Origin: Sphaeroforma sirkka
Taxonomy: Eukaryota; Opisthokonta; Ichthyosporea; Ichthyophonida
Direction of reading: 5' to 3'
Assembly (NCBI GenBank): GCA_001586965.3
Contig: LUCW03000799.1
Coordinates: forward strand, 1 to 27,500
DNA: 27,500 nucleotides
Shown here: piece after piece, positions 1 through 9,570 of the stretch
How positions within the stretch are numbered: position 1 is the stretch's first letter
How the letters are laid out: the number at the start of each line of letters is the position of its first letter
Program-made: the position numbers and the translations under genes
Notes under the pieces: generated by a model
Told to the model about the DNA's origin: nothing
Databases searched by the model: none
What the model saw: only the letters and a program-made list of their open reading frames with translations

Positions 1-1290
1 GGTAACTTCCATAAAGGTAGTCTTTAAACTGTCTTAGCGCAGTAACTATAGCAAGGAGCTCTTGTTTAACGGTAGGGTAATTCCGTTGACTCTTATTATA
101 ACTCTTGCTAAAGAATTGTATGTAGCGCGGTTTACCATTTATCGTTTGGTAAAGCACTCCACCTACCGCTCGATCTGAAGCGTCGGTTGCTACTTGGAAT
201 GGGACACCATCCACAGGGTACTGCATGATGGGTGCGTCCATTACTTTACTTTTGACTAGTTTAAATGCATCATCACATTCTTTAGTCCAAAGCTTTCCCA
301 AAGGTCCTTTGTGCAGCCGTAGGTGACTGAAAGGCTTTAAGTAATGAAAGATGCGGTACCGAATCCGAAGAAGTTAACAAACCCACACACAGAGTTCAGC
401 ATCTCTTCCGGTAATTGGTCGTTGATAAATCCAGCAAGAAACTGTTTCTTGCAGGATCAATTTCTACCCCTGCGCAGATGCAGTACTTTGTAGCCAAGTA
501 AGTGTATATAGTATCTTTTAGCAAAGAACACTTTATTGTTAGGTTAATCTTAAGTTTAGCATGAGTTAAGTCAGCACAAGACTTCTTTAACGAGTTTAAC
601 GCATGTTCGTATGTGCTGTCAACTGCAAAAAAGACCTTCTATCCTCTAAATGAAGCTGATACGTTATACGACAAGGTCCGCAAATAAGTTCCATCATAAC
701 TTGTTGGAAGAAGAGGTAACATGTGTAACCTTCAAGCACCTTTAAACTAAACTGGTACTTCTTACCTTGCCAAGTAAAGGAAAAGTATTTCCTATGAGGC
801 TCATATATCTGTAGTTGATGGAATGCAGCTTTTAAGTCTATCTTGGAAAAAAGATAGTCGCACCTCCATTTTGCGTAGTATCTCGCTTATCTTAGGTAAG
901 GAAAACTATGTTGCGGAATTAGTTTGTTGATTGGCGACAGGTCTAGTACTACTCTTGTTTTACTAAACGTTCCATCAGATTTATATTTATCGACCGCTAA
1001 GAGAGCTAAGTTAACTGGGGTTGCATCATAATTGATTTTAATTAGACCCTGTTTTAACCAATCTTCGATTTGGGTTTTGACAACGTCTTTGTATCTCCAA
1101 CTCACGTAGTTATGTGAAGGACACTTTAACTTAGAGAAGTCGACGTTTGTTAAGTCAAGTCTAACGTACCCATTAGAGAACTTAAACATACACCAGTCAG
1201 TTATTGCAATCTTCCTGTTTTGTATAATTAAGTCCATAATTATATCGGTGAAGTGCGGAATCATATCCTTTTGCTTCACCTTCCGGAGGT
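1..1290 (-). pseudogene. RT and RNase H remnant of copy 1
   Basis: This region encodes Ty3/gypsy reverse transcriptase and the beginning of RNase H. The clearest translated stretch includes VVLDLSPINKLIPQHSF, the N-terminal RT palm region that precedes the catalytic motifs. Sequence complementary to the RNase H start (TDASDRAVGG in copy 2) lies near base 180. It is a fossil and is not expected to be functional. Confidence 0.85.
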
Positions 1291-1694
1291 TTAGGTATCA
1301 TTAAAATATTATCATCTGACTGATCTTTATTCGGGTCTAACCCATTAGGCAGACCAGTGAGTGTTATACCTAAACTGAGAAGATCAGTCATACCTATAAT
1401 TAAATCGTATTTCTGAGATATGTCAGTAACGATTAGGCGAGTCTTCACTTCTCTTCTATCTGACAGCATTGTGTGTGCATAGTCAACGGCTTGTTCGCAA
1501 GTAGTAATTTTGCCATTTCCCAAGATTAAATCAGTTGTTTCGTTATGGACAGCCATATCTGTAGCGTAGGCTACTCGGCATGAGATAGCAGAGACTTCAG
1601 CCCCTGGATCAAATAGTGCCAAAACTTTTTCTCCATTTACGAAAACTGTTTGAAAGATACGTTCATCTCCTTTGGTATAGATTTTATTGAACAT
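1291..1694 (-). pseudogene. Aspartic protease remnant of copy 1
   Basis: This is a retropepsin-like region with the active-site neighbourhood LFDPGAEVSAIS, a following hydrophobic-Gly stretch (YDLIIGMTDLLSLGITLTG), and a Pro-rich linker towards RT. The matching part of copy 2 (5548-5960) is about 92 percent alike by eye. In the family the enzyme processes the Gag-Pol polyprotein inside the particle. Confidence 0.75.
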
Positions 1695-1733
1695 TTTCTC
1701 ATAATCTTGCTCTAGTGCACATATATGGTACTG

Positions 1734-3000
1734 TCAGTGCTTAACTTGGACGTCCGGTAAGTCCTTGCAATCCTCTTTGTGCCAACCGTTAGTACCCTTG
1801 CAAATAGCACACTCTTTCATATAGTGTCCAAAATCTGGCTTGCCTGGTGCACACTTAACAGGGTCGTGTCTACCATTCCACTTGCCATTACGTTTTGTGA
1901 GGTTGTAACCACACTTCTTGCAAGGCGCTCTCACCTTCTTTTCACCTTTCGGTTCGGTAGAAGTAGAGCCAGTACCCCCTCCAGTAGTAGTGCGAGGTTT
2001 CTTAGTACTACGCGCAGTATTAGTCTCTACTGCGTTTCGCTTAGTGGGCTGGGTGTAGCTCGTGGTACTAAGTACTCTAGTAGAGGGATTGGTATGCTTG
2101 TGAACTATCTTCTCAAAGACAGACCAAGGCATAGATCGCAAATCACCATAGGCGATGATGTCATCATTGACTTTCTTAACGAGGTTAGCTCCCAGAGTCT
2201 CCATCATCTGACAAATTAATAAATATTCGCCAGTATAGGTACGACCACCCATCCGAGTATTCATATGTGTCATATGAGCTAGAGCACCTCGAATAGTGGT
2301 ATCGTTTGCAAAGAACTTGCGAGACTCTAGAAGTTCACGGTCACGTGCATCTTCAAAAAAAGGTGTTAAGTATATTATCACGCAACTGGTGCCAGGGTAG
2401 GGCTTTCCAGTTGGGCTCATGAGCCTTCAAGATAGTTCGCCATTCACCTGGCTCACAGAAATGAATAAAGGCATTCATCATCTGCTTATCCTTAAGGCTG
2501 GCAGACTCCTTAAGTTGGTCGAAGGCCTTCAGTGTCTCCACTGTACTCTCATTAGTAGAGAAATCGACCTCAGCCTGCGCGTTACCTAGCTGCTTTATAA
2601 AGCTTGGTTCTAAGTGTTCACGAGGCTCATGCTCAGTGCTACGGGCTGCTAGTGCCAAGATGGTGTCTATTTCCTTTCTCTTGTTATCGATTAGATAGCG
2701 AATGTTATCCGCTTTCCTATCGTCAAGGTCAGAGTCATTCAATAGACGGTCCTCAAGGACTTGCATACCAGAGCGTAATAGCCTGAGACGAGTATGTCTG
2801 GTTCTCACTTCCTCTCATCCTCAGGATTAGAGCGGGAACTCTCTAACGAGGTACTGGTGTAGCGATTGCCAAAATCGTGATCACCAGGGTTAGTTGGCAA
2901 ATGAGGGTCGATATTACGAGGATGGTAAGCCTCATCGAGTTCCATACGATCATATCCTCTGACAGGGTTAGGGTTTGTCAAGAGGATGGTCAATGGTAGC
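1734..3000 (-). pseudogene. gag remnant of copy 1 with Cys/His zinc-binding tail
   Basis: This is the Gag-like region of copy 1. The 5' part (residues such as AYHPRNIDPHLPTNPGDHDF) has a clear counterpart in copy 2. The middle is capsid-like and rich in charged helices. The C-terminal part is basic (Lys/Arg/Thr-rich) and ends with Cys/His spacing: CKKC, then an RHDPVKC cluster, then CAICKGTNGWHKEDC. That last cluster is CX2CX6HX3C, unlike the common CX2CX4HX4C gag knuckle. It is a fossil and the assignment is by position and composition. Confidence 0.7.
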
Positions 3001-3046
3001 ATCAGAGCTATAGAGATTAAATTTTGAAATATTTTTCTCTCGCCAG

Positions 3047-3118
3047 TGGTAACTGGCTTAGTGGTAAACATACTGGCTGGTAAACCAGTAGGTCTCGGGT
3101 TCGAAACTCGGCCCGAAT
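3047..3118 (+). other. tRNA-Thr-like block at the primer-site position of copy 1
   Basis: A 72-bp tRNA-shaped sequence. It has an A-box-like TGGCTTAGTGG at 3054-3064, an anticodon arm reading CTGGTAA flanked by complementary TACTGG/CCAGTA, and a B-box GGTTCGAAACT at 3098-3108 inside a pairing T arm. A T6 run at 3118-3123 follows, as in Pol III terminators. The acceptor ends do not pair well and the anticodon loop has one base too many, so I do not call it a working tRNA gene. It is antisense to copy 1 and sits just upstream of gag, where a primer-binding site belongs. Confidence 0.65.
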
Positions 3119-3486
3119 TTTTTCTTCTTCTTCGGTATAGGAAGAATATCAGCCAAGTGGGACACGATAGAGGGGTCCACAACTGCTGCTGCCGCTAGCT
3201 CCTTCAAGAGCGCTTCAGTGCGGTTCAATTGGCGTCGAGATTGAGAGGATCCAACCACTCGTTATCGAGTTATGGCGTCCTCAGCTTCGGCCCCAAGATT
3301 TGAGCTGAATGGAATGGCTTCTCCATCGATGGCGAAACCGAAATTTTCGGACAGGTCCAATACTTCCTTTTCACCCGGATTTGTGCTGGAGTGTCCTTTA
3401 GATGTGGAGTTATAATGTCCCCGACATTCGTATCCACGAATTTTCCAGCCTTTCGACGTTTATCCCCAATATTTGACGGCACGTAG
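3119..3486 (-). other. Possible coding remnants, unassigned
   Basis: Minus-strand stretches here look protein-like. One reads TEALLKELAAAAVVDPSIV followed by a Lys run near 3125-3215; others nearer 3300-3450 are charged and Ser-rich. They follow the 3487-3771 frame in the same direction and stop at the tRNA-like block. They could be a 5' gag-side part of an element or a piece of a host gene. I cannot tell which. Confidence 0.3.
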
Positions 3487-3771
3487 TCAAGGGGGCAAGC
3501 TGGGGTCCTGAGCTTCACTCCTAGGTGATACACGGACGCTGGCGAGCCTTTCCGCGGTAGTAGATGCCTCTTCTTCCAAGGCTTTAGGATCCGACGAGTC
3601 ATCCTCAGAATTATCCTCTGTACCAACCTCAGAATTGGCTTCCCCAACAGTTTCCTCGGCAGGCTCAACTCCAGACAGGCTAGGTGTTTCCACAGGGACC
3701 TCAGGAACCTCGGCAGGCTTAGCAGGCTTAGAGCTAGCGGCTCCCTTGCCTTTAGAAGTGCCCTTAGCCAT
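3487..3771 (-). CDS. Acidic, Ala/Pro/Glu-rich protein fragment, unknown
   Basis: A 94-residue frame from an ATG at 3771. The N-terminus is basic and low-complexity (MAKGTSKGKGAASSKPAKPA), followed by a Pro/Glu/Val stretch and an acidic Ser/Asp/Glu stretch (EDNSEDDSSDPKALEEE). No domain is recognised. The composition suggests a disordered N-terminal tail. It runs the same way as copy 1 and lies upstream of it, beyond the tRNA-like block, so it may belong to an element or be a host exon next to the insertion. The start is chosen at the ATG where composition becomes protein-like; the frame upstream runs into minisatellite sequence. Confidence 0.35.
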   Translation of the reverse strand: MAKGTSKGKGAASSKPAKPAEVPEVPVETPSLSGVEPAEETVGEANSEVGTEDNSEDDSSDPKALEEEASTTAERLASVRVSPRSEAQDPSLPP

Positions 3772-3854
3772 AGTATTTGCTGGCTCGTAAATCGATGTTA
3801 GACAGTCTAGAAGCAGTACACTACTGTAACTACTAAATAACTGAAAAATATGTA

Positions 3855-4258
3855 TGCAATACATCAGGCGTTCATTGTATTTCCTACAGTCCGTTCGGTT
3901 TGCTATCAGTTTGGGGGTCTTCTCCATCGCAATGGCCGTCGTAACATCCAATACAACAGTGCTTCATTATAATTCCTATAGTCTGTTGGAAATAGTATCA
4001 GTTGGATGTCTTCTCCATAGCGATGCCAGACGTAAGATTCAATATACCAGTCCTTAATTAATATTCCAACAGTTCTCTGGGGTTGCTATCAGTTGCGTGC
4101 CTTCTTGTTCTAACAATGCCCGTTGTAAGATTCGATACAAAAATAATTTATTGTCATACCTGCAGTCTGTTGAGGTCACTTTCACTTGCGTGTGTTCTTC
4201 TTAACGATTGCCGTCGTAACGATCCAATGCAAAAGTCGTTCATTATAATTGCTACAGT
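3855..4258. repeat. About 90-bp minisatellite, left array (4-5 units)
   Basis: Degenerate tandem units contain the ordered motifs GTCGTAAGATTCAATACAAC, then TTATAATTCCTACAGTCTGT, then GTTGCTATCAGTTGGGTGTC. It is the same unit as the large array at 9996-11365. The left array stops at ...GCTACAGT, directly against the LTR of copy 2. Open frames across it are chance. Confidence 0.85.
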
Positions 4259-4848
4259 TGTAGAAATACGGCCTCCGGTCAGTCTAAAATATCAAGATCA
4301 ATTGAGATAATACATTGGTTTTTATTTGTATTTTAAATAATTTAGTACAAGCTCTTTTTCCAATATTTCCAAAGTGTTCTAAATTCACTTTGATGGCTCC
4401 AATAGCCTGAGTATTTGGCATGACTCATCTACTTGGACCTATTTGAGACATTAGTAGATGTAGGATATTATAAACTAAATTTTATAATCTCCGAACTACT
4501 ACTTATAGATTTTGGTCCTCCCGCCAATCTCCAAAATCCAATAAGTCTTTTTCTTTTTTTAACTTTTCTTCAGATGAAACTTTATTTATATCAGCTAATG
4601 TATTAACGTAACTTACGTTATACTTACAAATTAGGCAAGTGGTCATGAACACTTAGTACTTCTAGTGAAAAATATTCAATAAAGAACAGCTAGAGGTACA
4701 CCCTGTGTGATCGAGGATATTTAGGCTCTTAACAAGAGGCAGTCCCGATCATTCTTACACAAGCTACCACTGCTAAATCCTAACTGACTAAATTCTATTT
4801 TAGTTTATATAACAGTTTAAAACATAGAAAGATCCATCGAAGTTTACA
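4259..4848 (+). repeat. 5' LTR of copy 2
   Basis: About 590 bp, TG...CA bounded (TGTAGAAATACGG to GAAGTTTACA), collinear with 8746-9353 with scattered substitutions and small indels. It is followed by an AT microsatellite up to 5057. Confidence 0.9.
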
Positions 4849-5009
4849 TATATATTCAAATATATATCTATATACATATAAAATGTATATATGTATGTGA
4901 ATATATATATATATATATATATATATACAAATTTTTATCTATATATATATAAAATGTATATATGTATGTATATAAATATATATATATCTGAATATATATA
5001 TCCATATAA

Positions 5010-5058
<49 letters not shown>
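4849..5058. repeat. AT microsatellite between LTR and tRNA-like block
   Basis: Mostly (AT)n with short interruptions. The 3' LTR is also followed by AC/AT repeats (9351-9417). The tract may therefore be the variable end of the LTR and not later noise. Tyr/Ile frames through it are not genes. Confidence 0.9.
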
Positions 5059-5061
<3 letters not shown>

Positions 5062-5131
5062 CCGAGCCGGGGTTCGAACTCTAGGTCCTCTGGTTTACTA
5101 ACCAACAGGTTTACCACTGAGCCAGATACCG
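5059..5131 (-). other. tRNA-Thr-like block at the primer-site position of copy 2
   Basis: Read on the minus strand, this 73-bp block has an A-box-like TGGCTCAGTGG, an anticodon arm around TTGGTTAGTAAACCAG and a B-box GAGTTCGAACCCC. It is homologous in place and order to the block in copy 1 but about 20 percent different. Its loop resembles threonine AGT-type tRNA, where copy 1 resembles GGT-type. It is antisense to the element, so the element RNA would be complementary to a nearly whole tRNA. Its T arm pairs poorly, so it is not called a tRNA gene. Confidence 0.65.
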
Positions 5132-5545
5132 CTGGTGAAGTGGGTAAAACCTCAAGATTTAACCTCTATAGCTCAGAAGCTACAATCGACCACCGTCTCG
5201 ACAAACCTAACTCTGTCAGAAGCTATGTATGTCAGAGGCTTACCACCCTCATAACATCGATCCTCATTTACCATCTAACCCTGGCAATCACGACTTTGGT
5301 AATCGTTATACCAGTACCTCGCTAGAGAGTACCCACTCTAGCACTGAAGACGAGGAAGTGAGAACCAGACAACAACATCTCAGGCTATTACGTTCTGGTA
5401 TGCAAGTCCTATGTGAAAGAGTGTACTACTTGCAAGGGTACTAACGGTTGGCACAAAGATGATTGCAAGGATATGCCGGACGTCCAAGTTAAGCACTGAC
5501 AGTTCTATGTGTGCACTAGAGCAAGATTATGAGAAAAAGGTCAAT
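5132..5545 (+). pseudogene. Leader and gag remnant of copy 2
   Basis: A leader region, then a Gag-like stretch beginning near 5229 ([18 protein letters not shown]), matching the copy 1 gag start at about 80 percent. Cys/His nucleocapsid sequence with CKGTNGWHKDDC is found near 5435-5475. Fossil remnant. Confidence 0.7.
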
Positions 5546-5547
5546 AA

Positions 5548-5960
5548 AATCTATACCAAAGGAGATGAACGTATATTTCAAACCGTTTATGTAAATGGAG
5601 AAAACGTTATAGCACTTTTTGATCCAGGGACTGAAGTCTCTGCTATCTCATGCTGAGTAGCCTACGCTACAGATATGGCTATTCATAACGAAACAACTAA
5701 TCCAATCTTGGGAAATGGCAAAGTTACCACTTGCGAAGAAGCCATTGACTATGTACACATAATGTTGTCAGATAGAAGAGAAGTAAAGACTCACCTAATC
5801 GTTACTGACATGTCTCAGAAATACGATTTAATTATAGGTATGACTGATCTTCTCAGTTTAGGTGTAACTCTCACTGGTCTGCCTAATGGGCTAGACCCGA
5901 ATAAAGATCAGTCAGATGATAATATGCTAAAGATACCTAAACCTCCGGAAGGTGAAGCAA
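5548..5960 (+). pseudogene. Aspartic protease remnant of copy 2
   Basis: Retropepsin-like region with LFDPGTEVSAIS at the active-site position, then YDLIIGMTDLLSLGVTLTG and a Pro-rich linker (KIPKPPEGEAK) leading into RT. Collinear with copy 1. Confidence 0.75.
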
Positions 5961-6770
5961 AGGATATGATTCCGCACTTTACCGATATAATTATGGACTT
6001 AATTATACAAAACAGGAAGATTGCAATAACTGACTGGTGTATGTTTAAGTTCTCTAATGGGTACGTTAGACTTGACTTAACAAACGTCGACTTCTCTAAG
6101 TTAAAGTGTCCTTCACATAACTACGTGAGTTGGAGACACAAAGACGTTGTCAAAACCCAAATTAAAGATTGGTTAAAACAGGGACTAATAGAAATCAATT
6201 ATGATGCAACCCCAGGTAACTTAGCTCTCTTAGCGGTCGATCAATATAAATCTGATGGAAAGTTTAGTAAAACAAGAGAAGCACTAGACCTGTCGCCAAT
6301 CAACAAACTAATTCCGCAACATAGTTTTCCCTTACCAAAGATAAGCGAGATACTACGCAAAATGGAAGATGCGACTATCTTTTCCAAGGTAGACTTAAAA
6401 GCTGCATTCCATCAATTACAAATATATGAGCCGCATAGGAAATATTTTTCTTTTACTTGGCAAGGTAAGAAGTACCAGTTTAAAGGTGCACCTGAAGACA
6501 TACACATGTTACCTTCTTTCTTCCAACAAGTTACGACGGAATTATTTGCGGACCTGTTGGATAACGTATCAGTATATTTAGATGATATAGTTATCTTTAC
6601 AAAGACAGCACATGAACATGCTAAAATCGTTAAAGAAGTCTTAAAGTGACTAAACCATGCCAAACTTAAGATTAACGAGGACAAGTGTTCATTTGCGAAA
6701 GATACTATACACTTACTTGTTTGCAAGGTATCTGCAGCAGGGGTAGAAATTGATCCTGGCAAGAAACAAT
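5961..6770 (+). pseudogene. Reverse transcriptase remnant of copy 2
   Basis: Ty3/gypsy RT with LDLSPINKLIPQHSFPLPKI, FSKVDLKAAFHQLQI, FTWQGKKYQFKGAP and the catalytic box VYLDDIVIF near 6565-6597. The order and spacing are standard for the family, in which the enzyme copies element RNA into cDNA. Fossil. Confidence 0.92.
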
Positions 6771-6775
6771 TTCTG

Positions 6776-7195
6776 TTGGATTTATCAACACCGATTACTG
6801 GAAGAGATGTGAACTCTGTGTGTGGGTTTGTTAACTTCTTCTCAGATTCGGTACCGCATCTTTCTCATTACTTAAAGCCTTTCAGTCACCTACGGCTGCA
6901 CAAAGGACCTTTGGGAAAGCTCTGGACTAAAGAATGTGATGATTCATTCAAGCTAGTCAAATGTAAAGTAATGGACGCTCCCATCATGCAATACCCTGTG
7001 GATGGCGTCCCATTCCAAGTAGCAACCGACGCTTCAGACCGAGCGGTAGGTGGAGTGTTATACCAAACGATAAATGGTAAACCACGTTACATACAATTCT
7101 TTAGCAAGAGTTATAATAAGAGTCAAAAGAAATATCTTACCGTTAAACAAGAGCTCCTTGCTATAGTTACTGCGCTAAGACAGTTTAAAGACTAG
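6776..7195 (+). pseudogene. RT connection and RNase H remnant of copy 2
   Basis: Contains LSHYLKPFSHLRLHKGPLG (RT thumb/connection) and the RNase H start FQVATDASDRAVGGVLYQ, then FFSKSYNKSQKKYLTVKQEL and LAIVTALRQFKD. In the family RNase H removes the RNA template strand during reverse transcription. Confidence 0.9.
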
Positions 7196-7234
7196 AGTTA
7201 TGTTATCACGTCTTAAATGACTTCGGTTTCCCCT

Positions 7235-7557
7235 GAGTACTATTTTCTGATAACGGTAATGAGTTTTGTATCGACGTAGTGGAGGCACTTATACTCGTAT
7301 CAGGCATGACCCATAGGCGTGGTGTTCCCTATAAACCTCAAACGCAGCGTGCAAATGAGGCACGTCATAGAGAACTAAAGAAGCTATTGCGTACCGCACT
7401 AGATGACGTTGAGAATATGCGGCCTTATCATTTGAAATGTGTTCAGACTCAAATGAATAACTGCATGAATCCTCAAACTGGAACACTCCCGTTTCACTAT
7501 TTCTTTGGCCGCTATAGTGAATTACAAGCATCGTTTGACAAAACTAGAAATTCGTGA
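7235..7557 (+). pseudogene. Integrase core remnant of copy 2
   Basis: Contains SDNGNEFCIDV, the DDE-core region around the second Asp, followed by YKPQTQRANEARHRELKKLL, which carries the spacing to the Glu, and the NCMNPQTGTLPFHYFFGR segment typical of retroviral-type integrases. Fossil fragment of the catalytic core. Confidence 0.8.
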
Positions 7558-7869
7558 TTTTGTACGAGGTACTTTACTAAGTATGAATTATGAAGTATCA
7601 GACATAATACTAAAACGAAAAGTAAAGATTCTAAAAATATTTTTTTTAGTTATAGAAAAAAGAAAAAAGTTAGTTTAAGGAAGGCTCTATCTGATTTACT
7701 CTTTAATCCCTCATCCCCGAGCTATCACTAGTTTTCCCTCCCGTACCCCACTAGAGGGGTTATTAGTTTGTATAGGCTCTGGCCTTACTATGGCTAGGGA
7801 TCTATACTCCTATCCACAAGTATCGCGCCCGAGAATCACGTTACTCCGTGGCCACAAAAGATCGAGCAT
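7558..7869 (+). other. Linker of copy 2 without a clear domain
   Basis: About 310 bp between the integrase core and the C-terminal region. It is A/T-rich in the first half. No domain is recognisable. Confidence 0.4.
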
Positions 7870-8619
7870 ATGCAGAAGGTTGTTTACCCCTGTTTACTCG
7901 AGCACAAAAATCGTGTCCTACATAAAGCGTATGACCGATGGAATAACACTAAAAACATTGTTCAGTTCAAAGTTGGCGATTATGTTAACATTATAAATCG
8001 CAATGCCATCGTTACCGAACTCTCTTCTAAGACAATCAGACCCTTTGTTATTTCCTACCACGATGAGAAGAGTGATACTTACGAAGTGAATAACATAGAT
8101 GGTACTAGCGCAACTAATCTAGGCACGCACCGTATCCCTACATCCGAACTCTCATTCGCTCGCTCATTTGATTCTGATGTTCCAGTTATGGAGTCACAAG
8201 TCAAAGATGTAATTGACAAAACATCCGAAGACGGTTACACTTACTACAAGACCCGTTTTATGGATGGAACAGTAGTTTGGCTAACCTCCGATGCGTTTCG
8301 TGAATCTCGCGACTTCCTTCGTATTTTTAATAAGAAATGGAATAAGTATTTACATAAGAACACACGAGATAAACGGAAAGGGTTTCCTCAGGTGACTACA
8401 AACCCGGATGGATCTGAAACTCCCTATTTGCCACCTACTTCCTATGTGACTAAACTTTCTGATCTGCTTATCATAAGAGCAAAAACTTCTTCGAACTTAC
8501 ATACTAATGAAGAACAACCTTTGGCTACTACCTTACCAAGTATTAAACGTAAGGCGCTTACATCGGAAATGGTTACTGGACCTAATATTAAACGACATAG
8601 AGTACAACACGAGTCTTGA
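7870..8619 (+). pseudogene. Integrase C-terminal region with chromodomain-like tail, copy 2
   Basis: A 249-residue open stretch. Residues 12-65 (HKAYDRWNNTKNIVQFKVGD and following) resemble the integrase C-terminal fold. Residues about 109-157 (VIDKTSEDGYTYYKTRF, then MDGTVVWLTSDAFRESRDF) have the beta-strand, Trp and terminal-helix layout of a chromodomain. In chromoviruses this domain steers integration to marked chromatin. The remainder is basic and ends PNIKRHRVQHES. The chromodomain call is by pattern only. Confidence 0.7.
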
Positions 8620-8728
8620 ACTCGTACATATAGGCACATATTCACTCGATAAGCCATGACCGAAACCGTTTTACTTTGGGTTTCGCTTTACGAACTAGAT
8701 CGTACCTTCACGTACGTCCGTAGTCCTA

Positions 8729-8745
8729 AAAGCTACTGGGGGCTA
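8729..8745 (+). other. Polypurine tract of copy 2
   Basis: AAAGCTACTGGGGGCTA lies directly before the 3' LTR start at 8746. A G-rich tract at this point is the usual plus-strand primer of LTR elements. Confidence 0.65.
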
Positions 8746-9350
8746 TGTAGAAATACGGCCTCCGATCAGTCTAAAATATCAAGATCAAATGAGATAACAT
8801 ATTGGTTTTTAATTGTATTTAAATAATTTAATACAAATTCTTTTTCCAATATTTCCAAAGTGTTCTAAATCACTTTGATGGCTCCAATAGCCCGAGTATT
8901 TGGTATGACTCATTTACTTAGACCTATTTGAGACGATAGTAGATGTAAGATATTGTAAACTAAATTTTATATTCTCTGAACTACTACTTACAGGTTTGGG
9001 TCTTCCCGCCAATCTCCAAAATCCAATGTTACAATAAGTCTTTTCCTTTTTTTTAAACTTTTCTTCAGATGGAACTTTATTTACACTAGCCAATGTATTA
9101 ACTTGACTTACGTTCTTATGTCTATCTACAAATTAGGCATGTGTTCATGAACACATAGTACTTCTAGTAATAATTATTTAATAAAGAACAGCTAGAGGTA
9201 CGTCCTGTGTGATCGAGAATATTAAGGCTCTTACCAAGAGGCAGTACCGATCATTCTTACACAAGCTACCACAGCTAGATCCTAACTGACTTAAATTGTA
9301 TCTTAGTCTTTATATCATAGTTTAAAGCATAGAAATATCCATCGAAGTTT

Positions 9351-9353
<3 letters not shown>
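8746..9353 (+). repeat. 3' LTR of copy 2
   Basis: About 608 bp, same start and end motifs as 4259-4848, about 8 percent diverged by eye over the first part. Confidence 0.9.

Positions 9354-9417
<64 letters not shown>
9351..9417. repeat. AC then AT microsatellite
   Basis: (AC)12 followed by about 21 AT units, directly after the 3' LTR. Confidence 0.95.
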
Positions 9418-9418
<1 letters not shown>

Positions 9419-9570
9419 CAGGCGAGAGCGTCAGACTTAAGACGAGTCGCATGCGAGAGCGGCAGGTTTAACGGTCGCAGGCGAGAGCCTCAGCCTCACT
9501 TGTCGCAGGCGACAATCGCAGGCGTTGTGGTCGCAAGACTCGGTCGTAGTCGTAGTGGTCGCAGTTTTAA
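9418..9570. repeat. Degenerate GC-richer short-motif repeat (GTCGCAGGCGAGAGCGTCAG family)
   Basis: Irregular tandem motif built on GTCGCAGGCGAGAGC, CGTCAG and GTAGTGGTCGCAG. A relative occurs at 22800-22905. No coding potential seen. Confidence 0.6.

Larger units (their letters stand above)
1..3118 (-). mobile_element. Ty3/gypsy chromovirus fossil, copy 1 (partial in window)
   Basis: This is a minus-strand LTR-retrotransposon remnant. In element order it shows a gag region, a zinc-binding nucleocapsid part, a retropepsin-like protease, reverse transcriptase and the start of RNase H; the rest of pol lies left of base 1. It is collinear with copy 2 on the plus strand. By eye the two differ by about 3 percent in RT, about 8 percent in protease and about 20 percent near the gag start. 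It is broken, with a few breaks. No terminal repeat matching the copy 2 LTRs is visible beside its gag end. The family call rests on RT and RNase H resemblance to copy 2. Confidence 0.85.
4259..9353 (+). mobile_element. Ty3/gypsy chromovirus fossil, copy 2, with both LTRs
   Basis: This is a plus-strand LTR retrotransposon. Direct repeats of about 590-608 bp (4259-4848 and 8746-9353) start with TGTAGAAATACGGCC and end in TTTACA. Between them, in order, are a tRNA-like block in the primer position, gag and protease remnants, RT, RNase H, integrase and a chromodomain-like tail. This RT-RNase H-IN order plus chromodomain is typical of chromoviruses. The element is broken, with several breaks. The LTRs differ at about 15 of the first 190 aligned positions (near 8 percent by eye), which suggests an old insertion. 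No clear target-site duplication is seen. If the terminal AC/AT tracts belong to the LTR ends, the right edge is 9417. Confidence 0.9.

Noticed and set aside
3047-3118. Functional tRNA gene
   Set aside because: Acceptor strands do not pair and the anticodon loop length is off. The equivalent block in copy 2 sits in the same element position, so an element-linked origin is preferred.
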